From assembly GCF_004135345.1 (NCBI RefSeq), contig NZ_CP035495.1:2852001-2916000 (forward strand): a DNA stretch of 64,000 nt. Direction: 5' to 3'. Shown here one piece after another: positions 45,781 to 55,141 of this stretch; the first letter of the stretch is position 1; each line of letters begins with the position of its first letter. Made by a program: the position numbers and the translations under genes. The DNA is from Xylanimonas allomyrinae (lineage in GTDB: Bacteria; Actinomycetota; Actinomycetes; Actinomycetales; Cellulomonadaceae). Below the pieces are notes generated by a model. It searched no databases. It had not been told where the DNA came from and worked only from the letters and a program-made list of their open reading frames with translations.

Positions 45781-47376
45781 TCAGACGTCCTTCGGTGTCG
45801 TGGTCGCAGCGGCCTCGCCGTGCGACGCGTTACGGAGCATCATCCCAGAGCCGTCCGGGCGTGCGGCCACGGAAGTCATGGAGATGGGCGATCGTGGACC
45901 CGACGCGTGCGCACCTGTGTCGTTCGCGTCGGTGAGGCTGCTGACCAGTGTCGCAAGAACGAGCACGAGCAGCAGCACGAGCAGGCCCACGAGGGGCCAT
46001 GAGAGCTTGCCGAGCGGTCCGAGACGCAGACCCGTCGTCGTCGACGTGCGCTCGGTGCGCGGGGTCGTGGAACCCGCTCCGTCCTCGTCGCGCGCGCTGC
46101 GTGAGGCCAGGCGGTGGGCCGCTGCCGGGTCGGCCGGCCGACGTCGGGCGAGGTCTCGGCGCAGGGCGTCGACCGTGCGCGCCGCCTCCTCGGATCGGCC
46201 GGTGGGCCGCGGACCGTGCAGATCGCGCCGCAACGGCAGGGGCCGCGGGGTGGGGGCGGCCGGGCGAAGGGGTGCGGCATGGGCGCCACGCGCACGACCC
46301 AGGGTTTCCGGCGCGGGATGCGCGTCGGCAGCATGGGTACGGTCCGCCTCGACGTGGGCAGACGATGCGGACCCAGCCGGTACCGCGACGGGGTCGTTCG
46401 TGGCGGGGACGGACCCTGCGGCCGACTCCGGGGTCGAGGTGGAGACGGCGGCGGATCCGGTCGCGCTCGGCTCCGTGGTGCGGGCGGCACCCCGCAGGCG
46501 CCGGGCGGTACGCGATCGCGCACCGAGCGGGTCCGCGGCGATCTCCCGGGCCAGGTCGTCGAACTCCTCCGCGAGGGTTCCTGCGGACGCGGGGCGGCGT
46601 GCCGGGTCCTTCTCGAGCAGCCGGGTCACGAGCGACACGAGCCCCGGGTGGACCGTCGCAGGAAGCGGAGGCACGGGGTTGTTGACGTGGGCGACGGCGA
46701 TGTCCACCGGGGTGTTGCCGGTGAACGGGCGCTTGCCGGCAGTCGCCTCGTAGGCGACGACGCCGAGCGCGTACACGTCGGACAACGGCGTGGCCGGCTG
46801 GCCTACGGCCTGTTCGGGTGACAGGTACTGGGCGGTGCCCATGACCATGCCGGTGGCGGTCATCGCCGCCTGGTTGGCCGCGAGCGAGACGCCGAAGTCG
46901 GTGATCTTGACGGTGGGGCCCTCGGCTGCGCGCGCGGGTCGTTCCAGCAGGATGTTGCCCGGCTTGACGTCACGGTGGACGACGCCGGCCTCGTGCGCCG
47001 CGTGCAGACCACGGGCGGTCTGCGCCAGGATCGGCAGCAGCCGCTTGGGCGGCAGGACGGGTTCGCGTTCGAGCAGGTCGGCGAGCGGTTCGCCCAGCAC
47101 CAGCTCCATGACGAGGTAGCCCGTGCCCTCCTGCTCGCCGTAGTCGTACATCTGCGCGATGTTCGGGTGCGAGAGGGCCGCGCTGTTGCGGGCTTCGGTG
47201 CGCAGCCGGCGCAGGAAGTCCTCGTGGCCCGTGTACTCCTCGCGCAGCACCTTGACCGCCACCTCGCGGCCGAGGAACGTGTCGTCCGCGACCCACACCT
47301 CGCCCATGCCGCCGACGGCGAGGCGGCGGGCGAGGCGATAGCGCTCCCCGAGGGCGATTCCGGTGGCAGGTCTCAT
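45781..47376 (-). CDS. pknA: Serine/threonine kinase PknA
   Basis: This 531-residue kinase has GGMGEVWVADD, VAVKVLREEY, HRDVKPGNIL, ITDFGVS and an activation loop TATGMVMGTAQYLSPEQ. A long Ala/Pro/Arg-rich linker leads to one membrane helix near the C terminus (LVGLLVLLLVLVLATLV) and a short outside tail without PASTA repeats. ATG 47376 overlaps the PBP stop by four bases. It phosphorylates division and wall proteins in relatives. Confidence 0.95.
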   Translation of the reverse strand: MRPATGIALGERYRLARRLAVGGMGEVWVADDTFLGREVAVKVLREEYTGHEDFLRRLRTEARNSAALSHPNIAQMYDYGEQEGTGYLVMELVLGEPLADLLEREPVLPPKRLLPILAQTARGLHAAHEAGVVHRDVKPGNILLERPARAAEGPTVKITDFGVSLAANQAAMTATGMVMGTAQYLSPEQAVGQPATPLSDVYALGVVAYEATAGKRPFTGNTPVDIAVAHVNNPVPPLPATVHPGLVSLVTRLLEKDPARRPASAGTLAEEFDDLAREIAADPLGARSRTARRLRGAARTTEPSATGSAAVSTSTPESAAGSVPATNDPVAVPAGSASSAHVEADRTHAADAHPAPETLGRARGAHAAPLRPAAPTPRPLPLRRDLHGPRPTGRSEEAARTVDALRRDLARRRPADPAAAHRLASRSARDEDGAGSTTPRTERTSTTTGLRLGPLGKLSWPLVGLLVLLLVLVLATLVSSLTDANDTGAHASGPRSPISMTSVAARPDGSGMMLRNASHGEAAATTTPKDV

Positions 47377-48848
47377 CGGTTCAGCGCCGCCTCGATCACG
47401 GCACGAGCCATGGGTGCGGCGAGCCGGCCACCCGTCGCCTCGCTGGAAAGGTTGCCGCCGTTCTCGACGATCACGGCGACGGCGATCTTCGGGTTGTCCG
47501 CGGGCGCGAACGCGGTGAACCACGCGTGCGGGGCGACGCCGGGCGCCGTCTGCGCGGTACCCGTCTTGCCGGCCACCTGGACGCCGGGAATCCGGGCGCT
47601 CGTTCCGGTACCGGTCTCGACGGTGTCCACCATCATCTGGGTGAGCGCGTCCGCCGTCGCCGGCGACACGGCGTCGCGGATCTTGGTCGGCTCGGTCTGC
47701 TCGACCACCTCGAGGTCGGGGTCACGGACGGTCTGCACCAGGTGGGGCTGCATGAGCGTGCCGTTGTTCGCGATGGCGGCCGAGACCATGGCCATCTGCA
47801 GCGGCGTCGAGGTGACGTCGCCCTGGCCGATGCCGGACAACGCCACCCGGTCGGGGGTGAACGCGTCGCTCGCCGCCGGGAACGCGCTGACGGCCGAGCG
47901 CATGGGGACGCGGAACAGGTCGTCGAAGCCGAACCTGGCCGCCTGGGTGCGCATGGCGTCGCCGCCCACCTCCACGGCCAGCGACGCGAACGCGGTGTTG
48001 CACGACATCACCATGGCGTCGTGCAACGACATCTGGTCGGTCGGCGAGCACGCCTCGCCGCCGAAGTTCGGCAGGTCGGTGCTGGTGCCCGGCAGCCGGA
48101 AGGTGCGCGGCGCCGCGATCTGCGTGTCGGCCTGGAACGCGCCGGACTCGATCGCGGCCGCAGCGCCCACGAGCTTGAACGTCGACCCAGGCGGGTACAG
48201 CGCCGAGATCGAGCGGTTGATGAGCGGGTTTCCCTCGGCGTTCAGCAGGTCCTGGTACGCCTGGCCGGCCTGGCCGGTCGAGTGCACGGCCAGGACGTTC
48301 GGATCGAACGACGGCTTGGAGACCATCGCGAGGATCGCACCGGTCGAGGGATCGACGGCGACGATCGAGCCGCGCTGGCCACCCAGGGCGTCCCATGCCG
48401 CCTGCTGGATGACGGGGTCGATGGTGAGCTCGACCGACGAGCCCTGCGTCGCGCGGCCCGTGAGCAGGTTCTGAAGCCGGTCGACCCACAGGGCGTCGGC
48501 CTGCCCGTTGAGGAACGAGTTCTCGGCGCTCTCGACCGCCGACGAGCCGTTGACCAGGGAGAAGAAGCCGGTGACGGGCGCGTACATCTGCGCCTTCTCC
48601 GGGTCGCCGCCCGAGTAGACGCGCTGGAACCCGAACGGGGAGTCGACCGGCACCGACTCCGCGATCGGCTGCCCGGCCACGACGATGGGGCCGCGTGCGA
48701 CGTTGAACTCGCGGAAGATGCTGCGGACGTTGCGCCCGTCGTTGTTGAGCCGGTCGGCCCGGTAGAACTGCGTGTACGTCGTGGAGACCATGAGGGCCAG
48801 GAACATCACCATGACGACGGCCGAGAGCCGCCGGAGCGTCGTGTTCAC
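47373..48848 (-). CDS. pbpA: Class B penicillin-binding protein (PbpA/FtsI-like)
   Basis: This 491-residue transpeptidase cross-links peptidoglycan with the adjacent RodA/FtsW-type glycosyltransferase. It has an N-terminal helix (LSAVVMVMFLALMVSTTY) and the pedestal segment ARGPIVVAGQPIAES. The active-site motifs are SxxK in PPGSTFKLVGA, SCN in MVMSCNTAFASL and KTG in VAGKTGTAQTAPG. It overlaps both neighbours by four bases. Confidence 0.95.
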   Translation of the reverse strand: MNTTLRRLSAVVMVMFLALMVSTTYTQFYRADRLNNDGRNVRSIFREFNVARGPIVVAGQPIAESVPVDSPFGFQRVYSGGDPEKAQMYAPVTGFFSLVNGSSAVESAENSFLNGQADALWVDRLQNLLTGRATQGSSVELTIDPVIQQAAWDALGGQRGSIVAVDPSTGAILAMVSKPSFDPNVLAVHSTGQAGQAYQDLLNAEGNPLINRSISALYPPGSTFKLVGAAAAIESGAFQADTQIAAPRTFRLPGTSTDLPNFGGEACSPTDQMSLHDAMVMSCNTAFASLAVEVGGDAMRTQAARFGFDDLFRVPMRSAVSAFPAASDAFTPDRVALSGIGQGDVTSTPLQMAMVSAAIANNGTLMQPHLVQTVRDPDLEVVEQTEPTKIRDAVSPATADALTQMMVDTVETGTGTSARIPGVQVAGKTGTAQTAPGVAPHAWFTAFAPADNPKIAVAVIVENGGNLSSEATGGRLAAPMARAVIEAALNR

Positions 48849-50338
48849 AGGTCACCTCCGACGCGTGGGGGGACGACCTGGATCGGTGCCGTGCCCGGGT
48901 GCTCGCCGTCGGCGTTCCCGACACCGGGATGCTCGCCGTCGGCGGGCGCGATGCGGCCCTGCCCGACCTGCCCGCGCACGGGCAGCGTCGACGGGCGCAG
49001 GGCGCTGTCGGAGACCCGCAGCAGGATCGCGACGATGATCCAGTTGGACAGGAGCGAAGACCCGCCCTGAGCCATGAACGGCAAGGTCAGGCCGGTCAGC
49101 GGGATGAGCCGTGTGACACCGCCGACGACGACGAACGTCTGCAGCGCGATCGTGAACGCGAGGCCACCGGCGAGGAGCTTGCCGAACCCGTCGCGCACGG
49201 TGATCGCGGTCCGCAGGCCGCGCTCGACGAGGATCAGGAACACCAGCAGGATCGCCAGCATGCCCGTGAGGCCGAGCTCCTCGGCGAGCGAGGTGTAGAT
49301 GAAGTCGGAGAACGAGAACGGCACGAGGTAGGGGAAGCCCTGCCCCCAGCCGGTGCCGAACAGGCCGCCGTTCGCCATGCCGAACAGGCCCGCGACGAGC
49401 TGGCCCGAGCCGCCGCGCGCGTTGAACACGGCAGGGTCGAACGCGTGCAGCCACCCCGTCATGCGCTGGCTGACGTGCGGGAACACCTCGGCCGCGAGCA
49501 CGGCACCGCCCGCGAAGAGCAGCAGACCGATGAGCACCCAGGAGAACCGCTGGGTGGCCAGGTAGAGCATCGCGACGAAGATGCCGAAGAGCAGCAGAGA
49601 GGTGCCCAGGTCACGCTGGAACACGAGCACCGCGAGCGAGGCCGCCCACACGAGCAGGATCGGCCCCAGGTCCCGGATGCGCGGGAGCTGCAGCCCCAGC
49701 ACCTTGGGTCCGGCGAGGGCGAGCGTGTCACGGTTGGACACGAGATAGCCGGCGAAGAACACGGTGAGCGTGATCTTGGCGAACTCGGCGGGCTGCATCG
49801 AGAACCCGCCGAGGTGGATCCAGATCCGGGCACCGTTGATGCTGCGCCCGATGCCGGGCACGAGTGGCAGCGCCAGCAGCACGAGGCTTGCGAACATCGC
49901 GGTGTACGTCAGCTTGCGCAGGCTGCGGTGATCCTTGAGGAACCACAGCACCAGGCACGCGAGCACGACGCCGAGCGCCGACCACTGCGTGTTGCGCACC
50001 ACGTCGGCACCCGCTGCTCCCCGTGCGCCCGACTCCTGGATTCGCAGGATCATCGCCAGACCGACGCCGTTGAGCAGCACGGCAGCGGGCAGGATCGTCT
50101 GCGACGCGAACGGCGCACGGATGCGTACGACGACGTGAGCGACGAGCGCGAGCACGACGAGCGCGAGCGACTCGAACCAGAAGTGTGTGGGCAGCGCGTC
50201 CGAGATCGACATGCCGACCAGCGCGAACGCTCCGACGCCGGCGGCCACGGCGAGCATCAGCAACCACAGCTCGGCGAGCCGCAGTGGTCGGCGCACCCGC
50301 GGTTCGAGCGTCGCCTCGGGCGTCTCGACGGCGGTCAT
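48845..50338 (-). CDS. rodA: SEDS peptidoglycan polymerase, RodA/FtsW family
   Basis: This 497-residue protein with about 12 membrane helices polymerises glycan strands from lipid II. SEDS motifs: GARIWIHLGGFSMQPAEFAKI, FQRDLGTSLLLFG, GQGFPYLVPFSFSDFIYTSLAEELG and GLTLPFMAQGGSSLLSNW. The tail contains a duplicated DGEHPG. Position next to pbpA indicates the elongation or septal pair; RodA versus FtsW cannot be decided by sequence alone. Confidence 0.95.
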   Translation of the reverse strand: MTAVETPEATLEPRVRRPLRLAELWLLMLAVAAGVGAFALVGMSISDALPTHFWFESLALVVLALVAHVVVRIRAPFASQTILPAAVLLNGVGLAMILRIQESGARGAAGADVVRNTQWSALGVVLACLVLWFLKDHRSLRKLTYTAMFASLVLLALPLVPGIGRSINGARIWIHLGGFSMQPAEFAKITLTVFFAGYLVSNRDTLALAGPKVLGLQLPRIRDLGPILLVWAASLAVLVFQRDLGTSLLLFGIFVAMLYLATQRFSWVLIGLLLFAGGAVLAAEVFPHVSQRMTGWLHAFDPAVFNARGGSGQLVAGLFGMANGGLFGTGWGQGFPYLVPFSFSDFIYTSLAEELGLTGMLAILLVFLILVERGLRTAITVRDGFGKLLAGGLAFTIALQTFVVVGGVTRLIPLTGLTLPFMAQGGSSLLSNWIIVAILLRVSDSALRPSTLPVRGQVGQGRIAPADGEHPGVGNADGEHPGTAPIQVVPPRVGGDL

Positions 50339-51846
50339 CCGGCGGGCTCCGCAGGCGGCGGGGCGCCCACGTCGGCGGGCTCGTCGGGTGGTGCGCCCTC
50401 GTCGGCGGGTTCCTCAGGCGGCGGGGCCGGAGTCTCGGTCGGCGAAGGGATGGGTGTCGGGCTCGCGGTCGGCGTGGGCAGCGCCTGGTCGATGAGGCGC
50501 TGCGCGCGTGTGCGCGCGTCCTCGAGCGACGACGCGCGAATCGTGCCGTCGAGCCGCGCGGCGAAGAACGGCGGGAGGTCGGCGACGAGCGTTCCGGTGA
50601 GCTCGACGGGCTGCGAGAGCGTCAGCGGACCCGCGGACGCGGGCAGGCCGCGGAACACCGCCACCTGCCCGTCAGCGACGCCGACGAAGTACTGCTGCTG
50701 CGTCCACCGGTAGCCGCCCCAGCCGGCCAGCCCGACCCCGGCGAGCACCGCCAGCGTCACGAGGCTCGCGACGACGGGGTGTCGCCGCGCGGCAGGGCGC
50801 GCGTCGGCGTCGTCGGGGTCGGCGTCTTCCTCACCGTCTCCGTCTCCGTCTCCGTCGTCTCCGTCGTCGTCTCCGTCGTCGTCATGGCCGCCGTCGCGTT
50901 CGTCGTCGCGATCGGGGGCGTCACCACGGTCGGCACTCGGGGCCCCGTCGCGCGGCGCGTCGTCCTGGCCCCCGGTATCGCCCGACGTGTCGTCGTCCGG
51001 GGCGACGGCGCCCGGGATGGGACCGCGGGTCGCGGCGGCGCCGACCACCTGGATCCCGCCGACGCTCGCTACGGGCGCCTCCGCGTCGTCAGCCACGAAG
51101 GCCGCGTCGGGCGCGTCGTCGTCGTCGACGACGTCCGCGACCACGACGGTGATGTTGTCGGTGCTGCCGGCGCGCATCGCAGCGAGAAGCAGCAGGTCGG
51201 CGGCCTCACCCGGGTCGTCCGCCTCGGCGAGGATCTCGCCGAGAAGGTCGGCGTGCACGAAGCCCGACAGGCCATCGGAGCACAGAAGCCAGCGGTCACC
51301 GACCTTGGCCTCGCGGATCGACATGTCGGGGTGCAGGTCGAGGTCGAAGTCGGACAGCACACGCATGACGACGTTGCGCTGCGGGTGATGCTCGGCCTCG
51401 TCGGGCGAGATGCGGCCCGTGTCCACGAGATGCTGGACGAACGTGTGGTCGACCGTGACCTGCGACAGCGCGCCGTCGCGCAGCAGGTAGGCGCGCGAGT
51501 CTCCCATGTGCGCCATGACCAGCGTCGAGCCGGTGCGCAGCAGCGCGGTGACCGTGGTGCCCATGCCGGCCAGGTCGGGCTTCGCGGCGCTGGCCCGCAC
51601 CAGGCCCATCCGCGCGGACTCGACCGCCGCCTCGAGGTCGGACAGTGCCGCGTCAGGCGTGTGGATGCCCGCGTCGAGACCACGCAACGAGGCGATCGCG
51701 ATACGCGACGCAATGTCGCCACCCGCGTGGCCGCCCATGCCGTCGGCCACGACGAGCAGGTTCGGGCCGGCATACGCCGAGTCCTGGTTGCTCGCGCGAA
51801 CGAGCCCGACATCAGATCGTGCCGCGTAGCGCAGGGAGACGGTCAC
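50335..51846 (-). CDS. pstP: PP2C-type Ser/Thr phosphatase PstP
   Basis: This 503-residue membrane phosphatase reverses PknA and PknB phosphorylation. The catalytic domain (1-240) has ARSDVGLVRASNQDSAY, VVADGMGGHAGGDIAS, HMGDSRAYLLRDG, LLCSDGLSGFV and GSTDNITVVVADV, with all metal-binding Asp present. A very acidic Asp/Gly linker (about 280-345), one membrane helix and an external domain with a Pro/Thr tail follow. It is coupled to rodA (ATGA). Confidence 0.95.
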   Translation of the reverse strand: MTVSLRYAARSDVGLVRASNQDSAYAGPNLLVVADGMGGHAGGDIASRIAIASLRGLDAGIHTPDAALSDLEAAVESARMGLVRASAAKPDLAGMGTTVTALLRTGSTLVMAHMGDSRAYLLRDGALSQVTVDHTFVQHLVDTGRISPDEAEHHPQRNVVMRVLSDFDLDLHPDMSIREAKVGDRWLLCSDGLSGFVHADLLGEILAEADDPGEAADLLLLAAMRAGSTDNITVVVADVVDDDDAPDAAFVADDAEAPVASVGGIQVVGAAATRGPIPGAVAPDDDTSGDTGGQDDAPRDGAPSADRGDAPDRDDERDGGHDDDGDDDGDDGDGDGDGEEDADPDDADARPAARRHPVVASLVTLAVLAGVGLAGWGGYRWTQQQYFVGVADGQVAVFRGLPASAGPLTLSQPVELTGTLVADLPPFFAARLDGTIRASSLEDARTRAQRLIDQALPTPTASPTPIPSPTETPAPPPEEPADEGAPPDEPADVGAPPPAEPAG

Positions 51847-51853
51847 GGGCCGC

Positions 51854-52372
51854 TCATCCCTGCAGCTCGACGACGGAACGACCGATCTGCACGCTGACGC
51901 CCGGTGGCAGCGGAACGACGCCGCTGATCTGCTCGTCGGCGACGAAAGTGCCGTTGGTCGAGCCGAGATCCTCGACGAACCACTGGCCGCCCTGGGGGAA
52001 GATCCGCGCGTGGCGGCTCGACGAGTAGTCGTCGTCGAGCACCAGCGTCGATCCCGGGGAGCGGCCGATGAGGATGGACGAGCCGGTCAGGGGCAACGAC
52101 GTGCCCTGCAGGGGCCCGGACACCACGACGAGGCGCGACGGCGAAGCGGCGTGCGATGCGGGAGCCGGCGCCGGGGTCGCAGGGGCGGGCGGGACCGCGC
52201 CGCTCGAGACCACACCGCTCGGGGCAGCGCCTCGGGCGCGCCGACGCCCGACGCGCCCGCCCGCGGTCCGGGTCGACAGGTCACGGCGCAGAACGCCGAT
52301 CGCGGTGAGCACGAACACCCAGAGCAGCACCAGGTATCCCAGCCGCAGCAGGGTGAACGTCAGCTCACTCAT
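51854..52372 (-). CDS. fhaB: FHA domain protein FhaB
   Basis: This 172-residue protein has one N-terminal membrane helix (LRLGYLVLLWVFVLTAIGV), an Arg- then Pro/Ala-rich linker, and a C-terminal FHA domain (ILIGRSPGSTLVLDDDYSSS RHARIF, LGSTNGTFV). FHA domains bind phosphothreonine made by PknA or PknB; in mycobacteria the homologue FhaB/FipA links FtsZ and FtsQ. It lies seven bases before pstP. Confidence 0.94.
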   Translation of the reverse strand: MSELTFTLLRLGYLVLLWVFVLTAIGVLRRDLSTRTAGGRVGRRRARGAAPSGVVSSGAVPPAPATPAPAPASHAASPSRLVVVSGPLQGTSLPLTGSSILIGRSPGSTLVLDDDYSSSRHARIFPQGGQWFVEDLGSTNGTFVADEQISGVVPLPPGVSVQIGRSVVELQG

Positions 52373-52382
52373 GTCGTGCGGA

Positions 52383-53095
52383 TCACCAGTCCTCGGTCTC
52401 TGTGGCGGCCGAGCCGGACCAGAACATGATCCGCGTTCGGCCGATGGTCAGGGTGTTGCCGTCGAGCAGCGTCGCGGCCGGAACCTGATGACCCTCGACG
52501 TACAACCCGTTGGTCGACCCGAGGTCCGTGGCGATGACGCCGTCGGGCGTCACGCGGATCTCCAGGTGCCGCCGAGAGACACCCGGGTCGTCGACGACGA
52601 TGTCCGCGTCGGCGTCACGCCCGATCACGGTGACAGGGCCGGTGAGCAGGTAGCGCTGGCCGTCGATGTCGATGAGCGGGTGCCGAGTGCTCGGGCCGTC
52701 GTCGTCGCGGGGGCGACGGAACCGCGCACGGACGCCGAACGCACCTGGAAGCGGCCGCTCGCCAGGTCCTCGTGTTCCTCGAACGACACGCTGACCGGGC
52801 CGACGAACGCGTAGTGCTGGCTCGCGGCGTACTCGGTGAGGTTGGTGGCGAGCTCGTCCGCCAGAGTCTCGGCACCCCACGCCTCGATCTGCGCGAAGTC
52901 CTCGGGCGAGAGCTCGATGGTCAGCTCGTTGGGCGCCACCGTCCGGTCGCGGCCCATGACGGCAGCGCGGTCGTCGAGCTCGCGGCGTAGACGGCTCGCC
53001 AGCTCCACCGGCTTCACCTCGCTACGGCCGATCTTGGAGAACGCGTTGTTCATCGCACGCTCCACCCCCTTCTCGAAGCGGTCCAGGACGCCCAT
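52383..53095 (-). CDS. fhaA: FhaA (DUF3662 and FHA domains), frameshifted
   Basis: The N-terminal DUF3662 domain runs MGVLDRFEKGVERAMNNAF to VSFEEHEDLASGRFQV. The frame breaks in a short linker. Restoring one base in GGG at 52693-52695 joins TTTA to PSTRHPLIDIDGQRYLL and the FHA domain (VIGRDADADIVVDDPGVS RRHLEI, DLGSTNGLYV). The repaired protein is about 237 residues, short for FhaA because the usual long linker is absent. ATG 53095 has GAGAGGAGG upstream. In mycobacteria FhaA binds the phosphorylated MviN pseudokinase, a homologue of which is at 7614-9529. First gene of the operon. Confidence 0.9.
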
Positions 53096-53442
53096 GCCAC
53101 CTCCTCTCGCGTGCCCGACGCACGTGTTTCGTGCCGTCTGTCGCCAGGGACCGGGCCCCGCGACGGTGATCCGGGCCCCGAACGGGATCCGACGTCGCAG
53201 GTCGCCGGGCACAGACGACACCGCGGGCAGACTACCTAGATCGTAGGCAAGGGCACGGGATCATGACCGTGATTCGTGTGAACGACTGGCGGAAGGCTTG
53301 AAGAAATCGTCGCCCAACGGCGTCCTGGGCGGCCTCCGACAGGTCGCGCCACGGTCGCGTGCGCCGCGGTGCCGCTGGTAGCGAGCACGAGCGCGGAGCG
53401 ATTCGAGGGGGTCGCCCGCACCGTGTTACTGTTCTCCGGCAC
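53096..53442. other. Intergenic region between fhaA and tRNA-Leu
   Basis: No gene is supported in this 347-base region. It holds the fhaA operon promoter on the minus strand (a candidate TAGTCT at 53234-53229, with no matching -35) and TACTGT at 53427-53432 as the likely -10 of tRNA-Leu. Confidence 0.4.
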
Positions 53443-53525
53443 GCGCGAGTGGCGGAATAGGCAGACGCGCACGGTTCAGGTCCGTGTGCCCGAAAGGGCG
53501 TGGGGGTTCAACTCCCCCTCGCGCA
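53443..53525 (+). tRNA. tRNA-Leu (CAG anticodon)
   Basis: The acceptor stem GCGCGAG pairs with CTCGCGC (53518-53524). The anticodon CAG is at 53477-53479. A long variable arm (TGCCCGAAAGGGCGT) and T arm GGGGGTTCAACTCCCCC mark a class II tRNA. CCA is not encoded. Confidence 0.96.
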
Positions 53526-53563
53526 CGTGGGGGACGTTTCCCAGTGGGAAGCGATCCTGTTGC

Positions 53564-53600
53564 CGAAACCCTCGGCCGGTTGATCCGGTCGGGGGTTTCG
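53564..53600 (+). terminator. Terminator after tRNA-Leu
   Basis: The arms 53564-53579 and 53585-53600 form a 16-bp stem with two mismatched positions and the loop TTGAT. Confidence 0.75.
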
Positions 53601-54231
53601 TCGTTTCCGGCCGGCTGTCGGCGCTGCGCCCTGGTGGCTGAGCCTGTCGAAACCACCCACGGCGGTTCCGTTCGGCCCGGCTCGCAGACGTGCGGGTGCG
53701 CCCGGGGCGTGGGCTGGCGCTCCGACGTCGTCGTCGATGCTCTGGCGTTGCTGCTGTGTTGTCGGCGTGACCGTGGTGCCGTCGGTGTCGGGCGGGGCGT
53801 GACCCCGCTTCAGGCGAGTGCGGGTGTAGCGACGCAGTTGTCCGGCGTAGGCGGGCTCGCCGAGCCGCATCGAGGCGGGCGCGCTGAACGCACAGGTGTG
53901 ACTGCTTGACCGAGCTCGCCGCCCGAGGGTGTAGGCGCCGCGGGCTGCGAAGACGTCGCGTCGGTGCTTCTTCTCGCCGGCGCTGACGCCCCGCCCGGCT
54001 CCGTGGGTGCCGTGTGGCCGGACACCATCGTGCAGACCTGCGTCTTGCCATGACATTGTTGACGAGATCCTGCCGATGTTCGGGGGTGCGATGTTCGGGG
54101 GTGACAGTATTGGATTGTGCCGCCAGCTCCGAGGCTGGTGATGCCCTCGGGCGCCTAGTGGGACTGAGCGCCTGGGGTGCTCAGGCGGGTTGGGGAAGTT
54201 TCCTGACGATCGAGTTCGGAATGCCCCGGTG
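53601..54231. other. Intergenic accessory stretch, no supported gene
   Basis: Open frames on both strands are Arg-rich and overlap each other without a family match, so I call none. The stretch holds the short repeat at 53633-53657. The composition becomes less G+C-rich after about 54050, consistent with acquired DNA. Confidence 0.4.
53633..53657. repeat. Palindromic intergenic repeat with TGAGCCTGTCGAA core
   Basis: GGTGG and CCACC arms flank CTGAGCCTGTCGAAA. The core TGAGCCTGTCGAA is a repeat I recognise from intergenic DNA of many actinobacteria. Only one copy was found in this window. Confidence 0.5.
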
Positions 54232-54561
54232 ATGGTTGAAGGTGTCCCGCACGGGCAGTTCCATCTCTGGATTTATGGCTCAAACTGGGTGATTCGCGCG
54301 GATGACACTTGCGTCAACTCGGAGTCCGATCGAGACGAGATCGAAAGCGCCGCGGCGCTGATCTCCGAAAGAGGCCTGCAGCGAGTCTGCGCAGCGCGAC
54401 GCCCGAATGGGTTCGAGATGGTCTTCGAGGGTGGGCTGGCGCTGACCGTCGAGCCATACGAACGCCCGGACGGAATGGAAGCGTGGATGCTGTACATGCC
54501 AAGCGGCGAGGTGCTCAGCGCTGGGCCTGGTGACGCAGTTGCGTGGGAGCCGGCTCCGTGA
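54232..54561 (+). CDS. Hypothetical protein, possible immunity-type protein
   Basis: This 109-residue protein begins MVEGVPHGQFHLWIYGSNWV and has a two-layer alternation of short strands and one helix (RDEIESAAALISERG), ending EAWMLYMPSGEVLSAGPG. I do not recognise a family for certain. Codon use is less G+C-rich than its neighbours. Its small size, acidic nature and place beside the next small gene suggest immunity proteins of contact-dependent toxins, but no toxin gene is present. ATG 54232 lacks a strong ribosome site. Confidence 0.5.
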   Translation: MVEGVPHGQFHLWIYGSNWVIRADDTCVNSESDRDEIESAAALISERGLQRVCAARRPNGFEMVFEGGLALTVEPYERPDGMEAWMLYMPSGEVLSAGPGDAVAWEPAP

Positions 54562-54678
54562 GTGCCGCCAACGTGGGATTGGGCCCCGGGACAGGAGACC
54601 GATACGCCCAAGATCGCGAGTCCGGAGCCATCACGAGGCCGGCCTTCCCGGGGGACCATCCGTGTCAAGTGACCACCA

Positions 54679-54936
54679 TTGTCCGCGACTGGGGCGGCGC
54701 TTGCCGACGTCGACGTGCCACTGCAGTACGACCCGGTGGTCCGCGAGTGGTCAATCCAGATCCTGGACGGGGGAACGTCAGGACTCGTGCTCGACTACTG
54801 CCCCTTCTGCGGCACGCGCTTGCCGACCTCGATGCGTACCGCGTGGTTTGACCGACTTGAAGACCTCGGCCTCGACCCGGATGACTTGAAGGTCCCCGCC
54901 GAGATGAGCTCTGATCGATGGTGGCGGAAGGTCTAG
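54679..54936 (+). CDS. DUF6980-like small protein, probably truncated at the N terminus
   Basis: The 85 residues include IQILDGGTSGLVLDYCPFCG followed by TRLPTSM and WFDRLEDLGL, ending SSDRWWRKV. This is the C-terminal signature of the DUF6980 family (CP(W/F)CG within a DGG...YCP context). The usual N-terminal cysteine pair is missing, and the only in-frame start is TTG 54679. It looks like the remains of a complete gene, or starts out of frame upstream. DUF6980 genes often sit in toxin-immunity islands (family knowledge, from memory). Confidence 0.5.
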   Translation: MSATGAALADVDVPLQYDPVVREWSIQILDGGTSGLVLDYCPFCGTRLPTSMRTAWFDRLEDLGLDPDDLKVPAEMSSDRWWRKV

Positions 54937-55141
54937 TGGTTCGGCTCTGAAGTCCTCTGGCGGTTGGCTTTCGCGGGAATCTCGTCGGCGGTCTTGGTCC
55001 AGGCCCGGCAGAGCTCGGATCTCGCCGGACCGGTCGGGTGGGTCGATGTGCTCTGGATGGAGTACTGACGACGCTTCGTCGGGACGACGACAAGCCGCGG
55101 CGACCCGGGGAGCCTTGAGGGAACCGAACGAAGGATTCCTC

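Noticed and set aside
53476-54056. Overlapping frames on both strands after tRNA-Leu, including one extending back into the tRNA
   Set aside because: Their composition is that of non-coding high-G+C DNA, and two of them run into the tRNA or its terminator.
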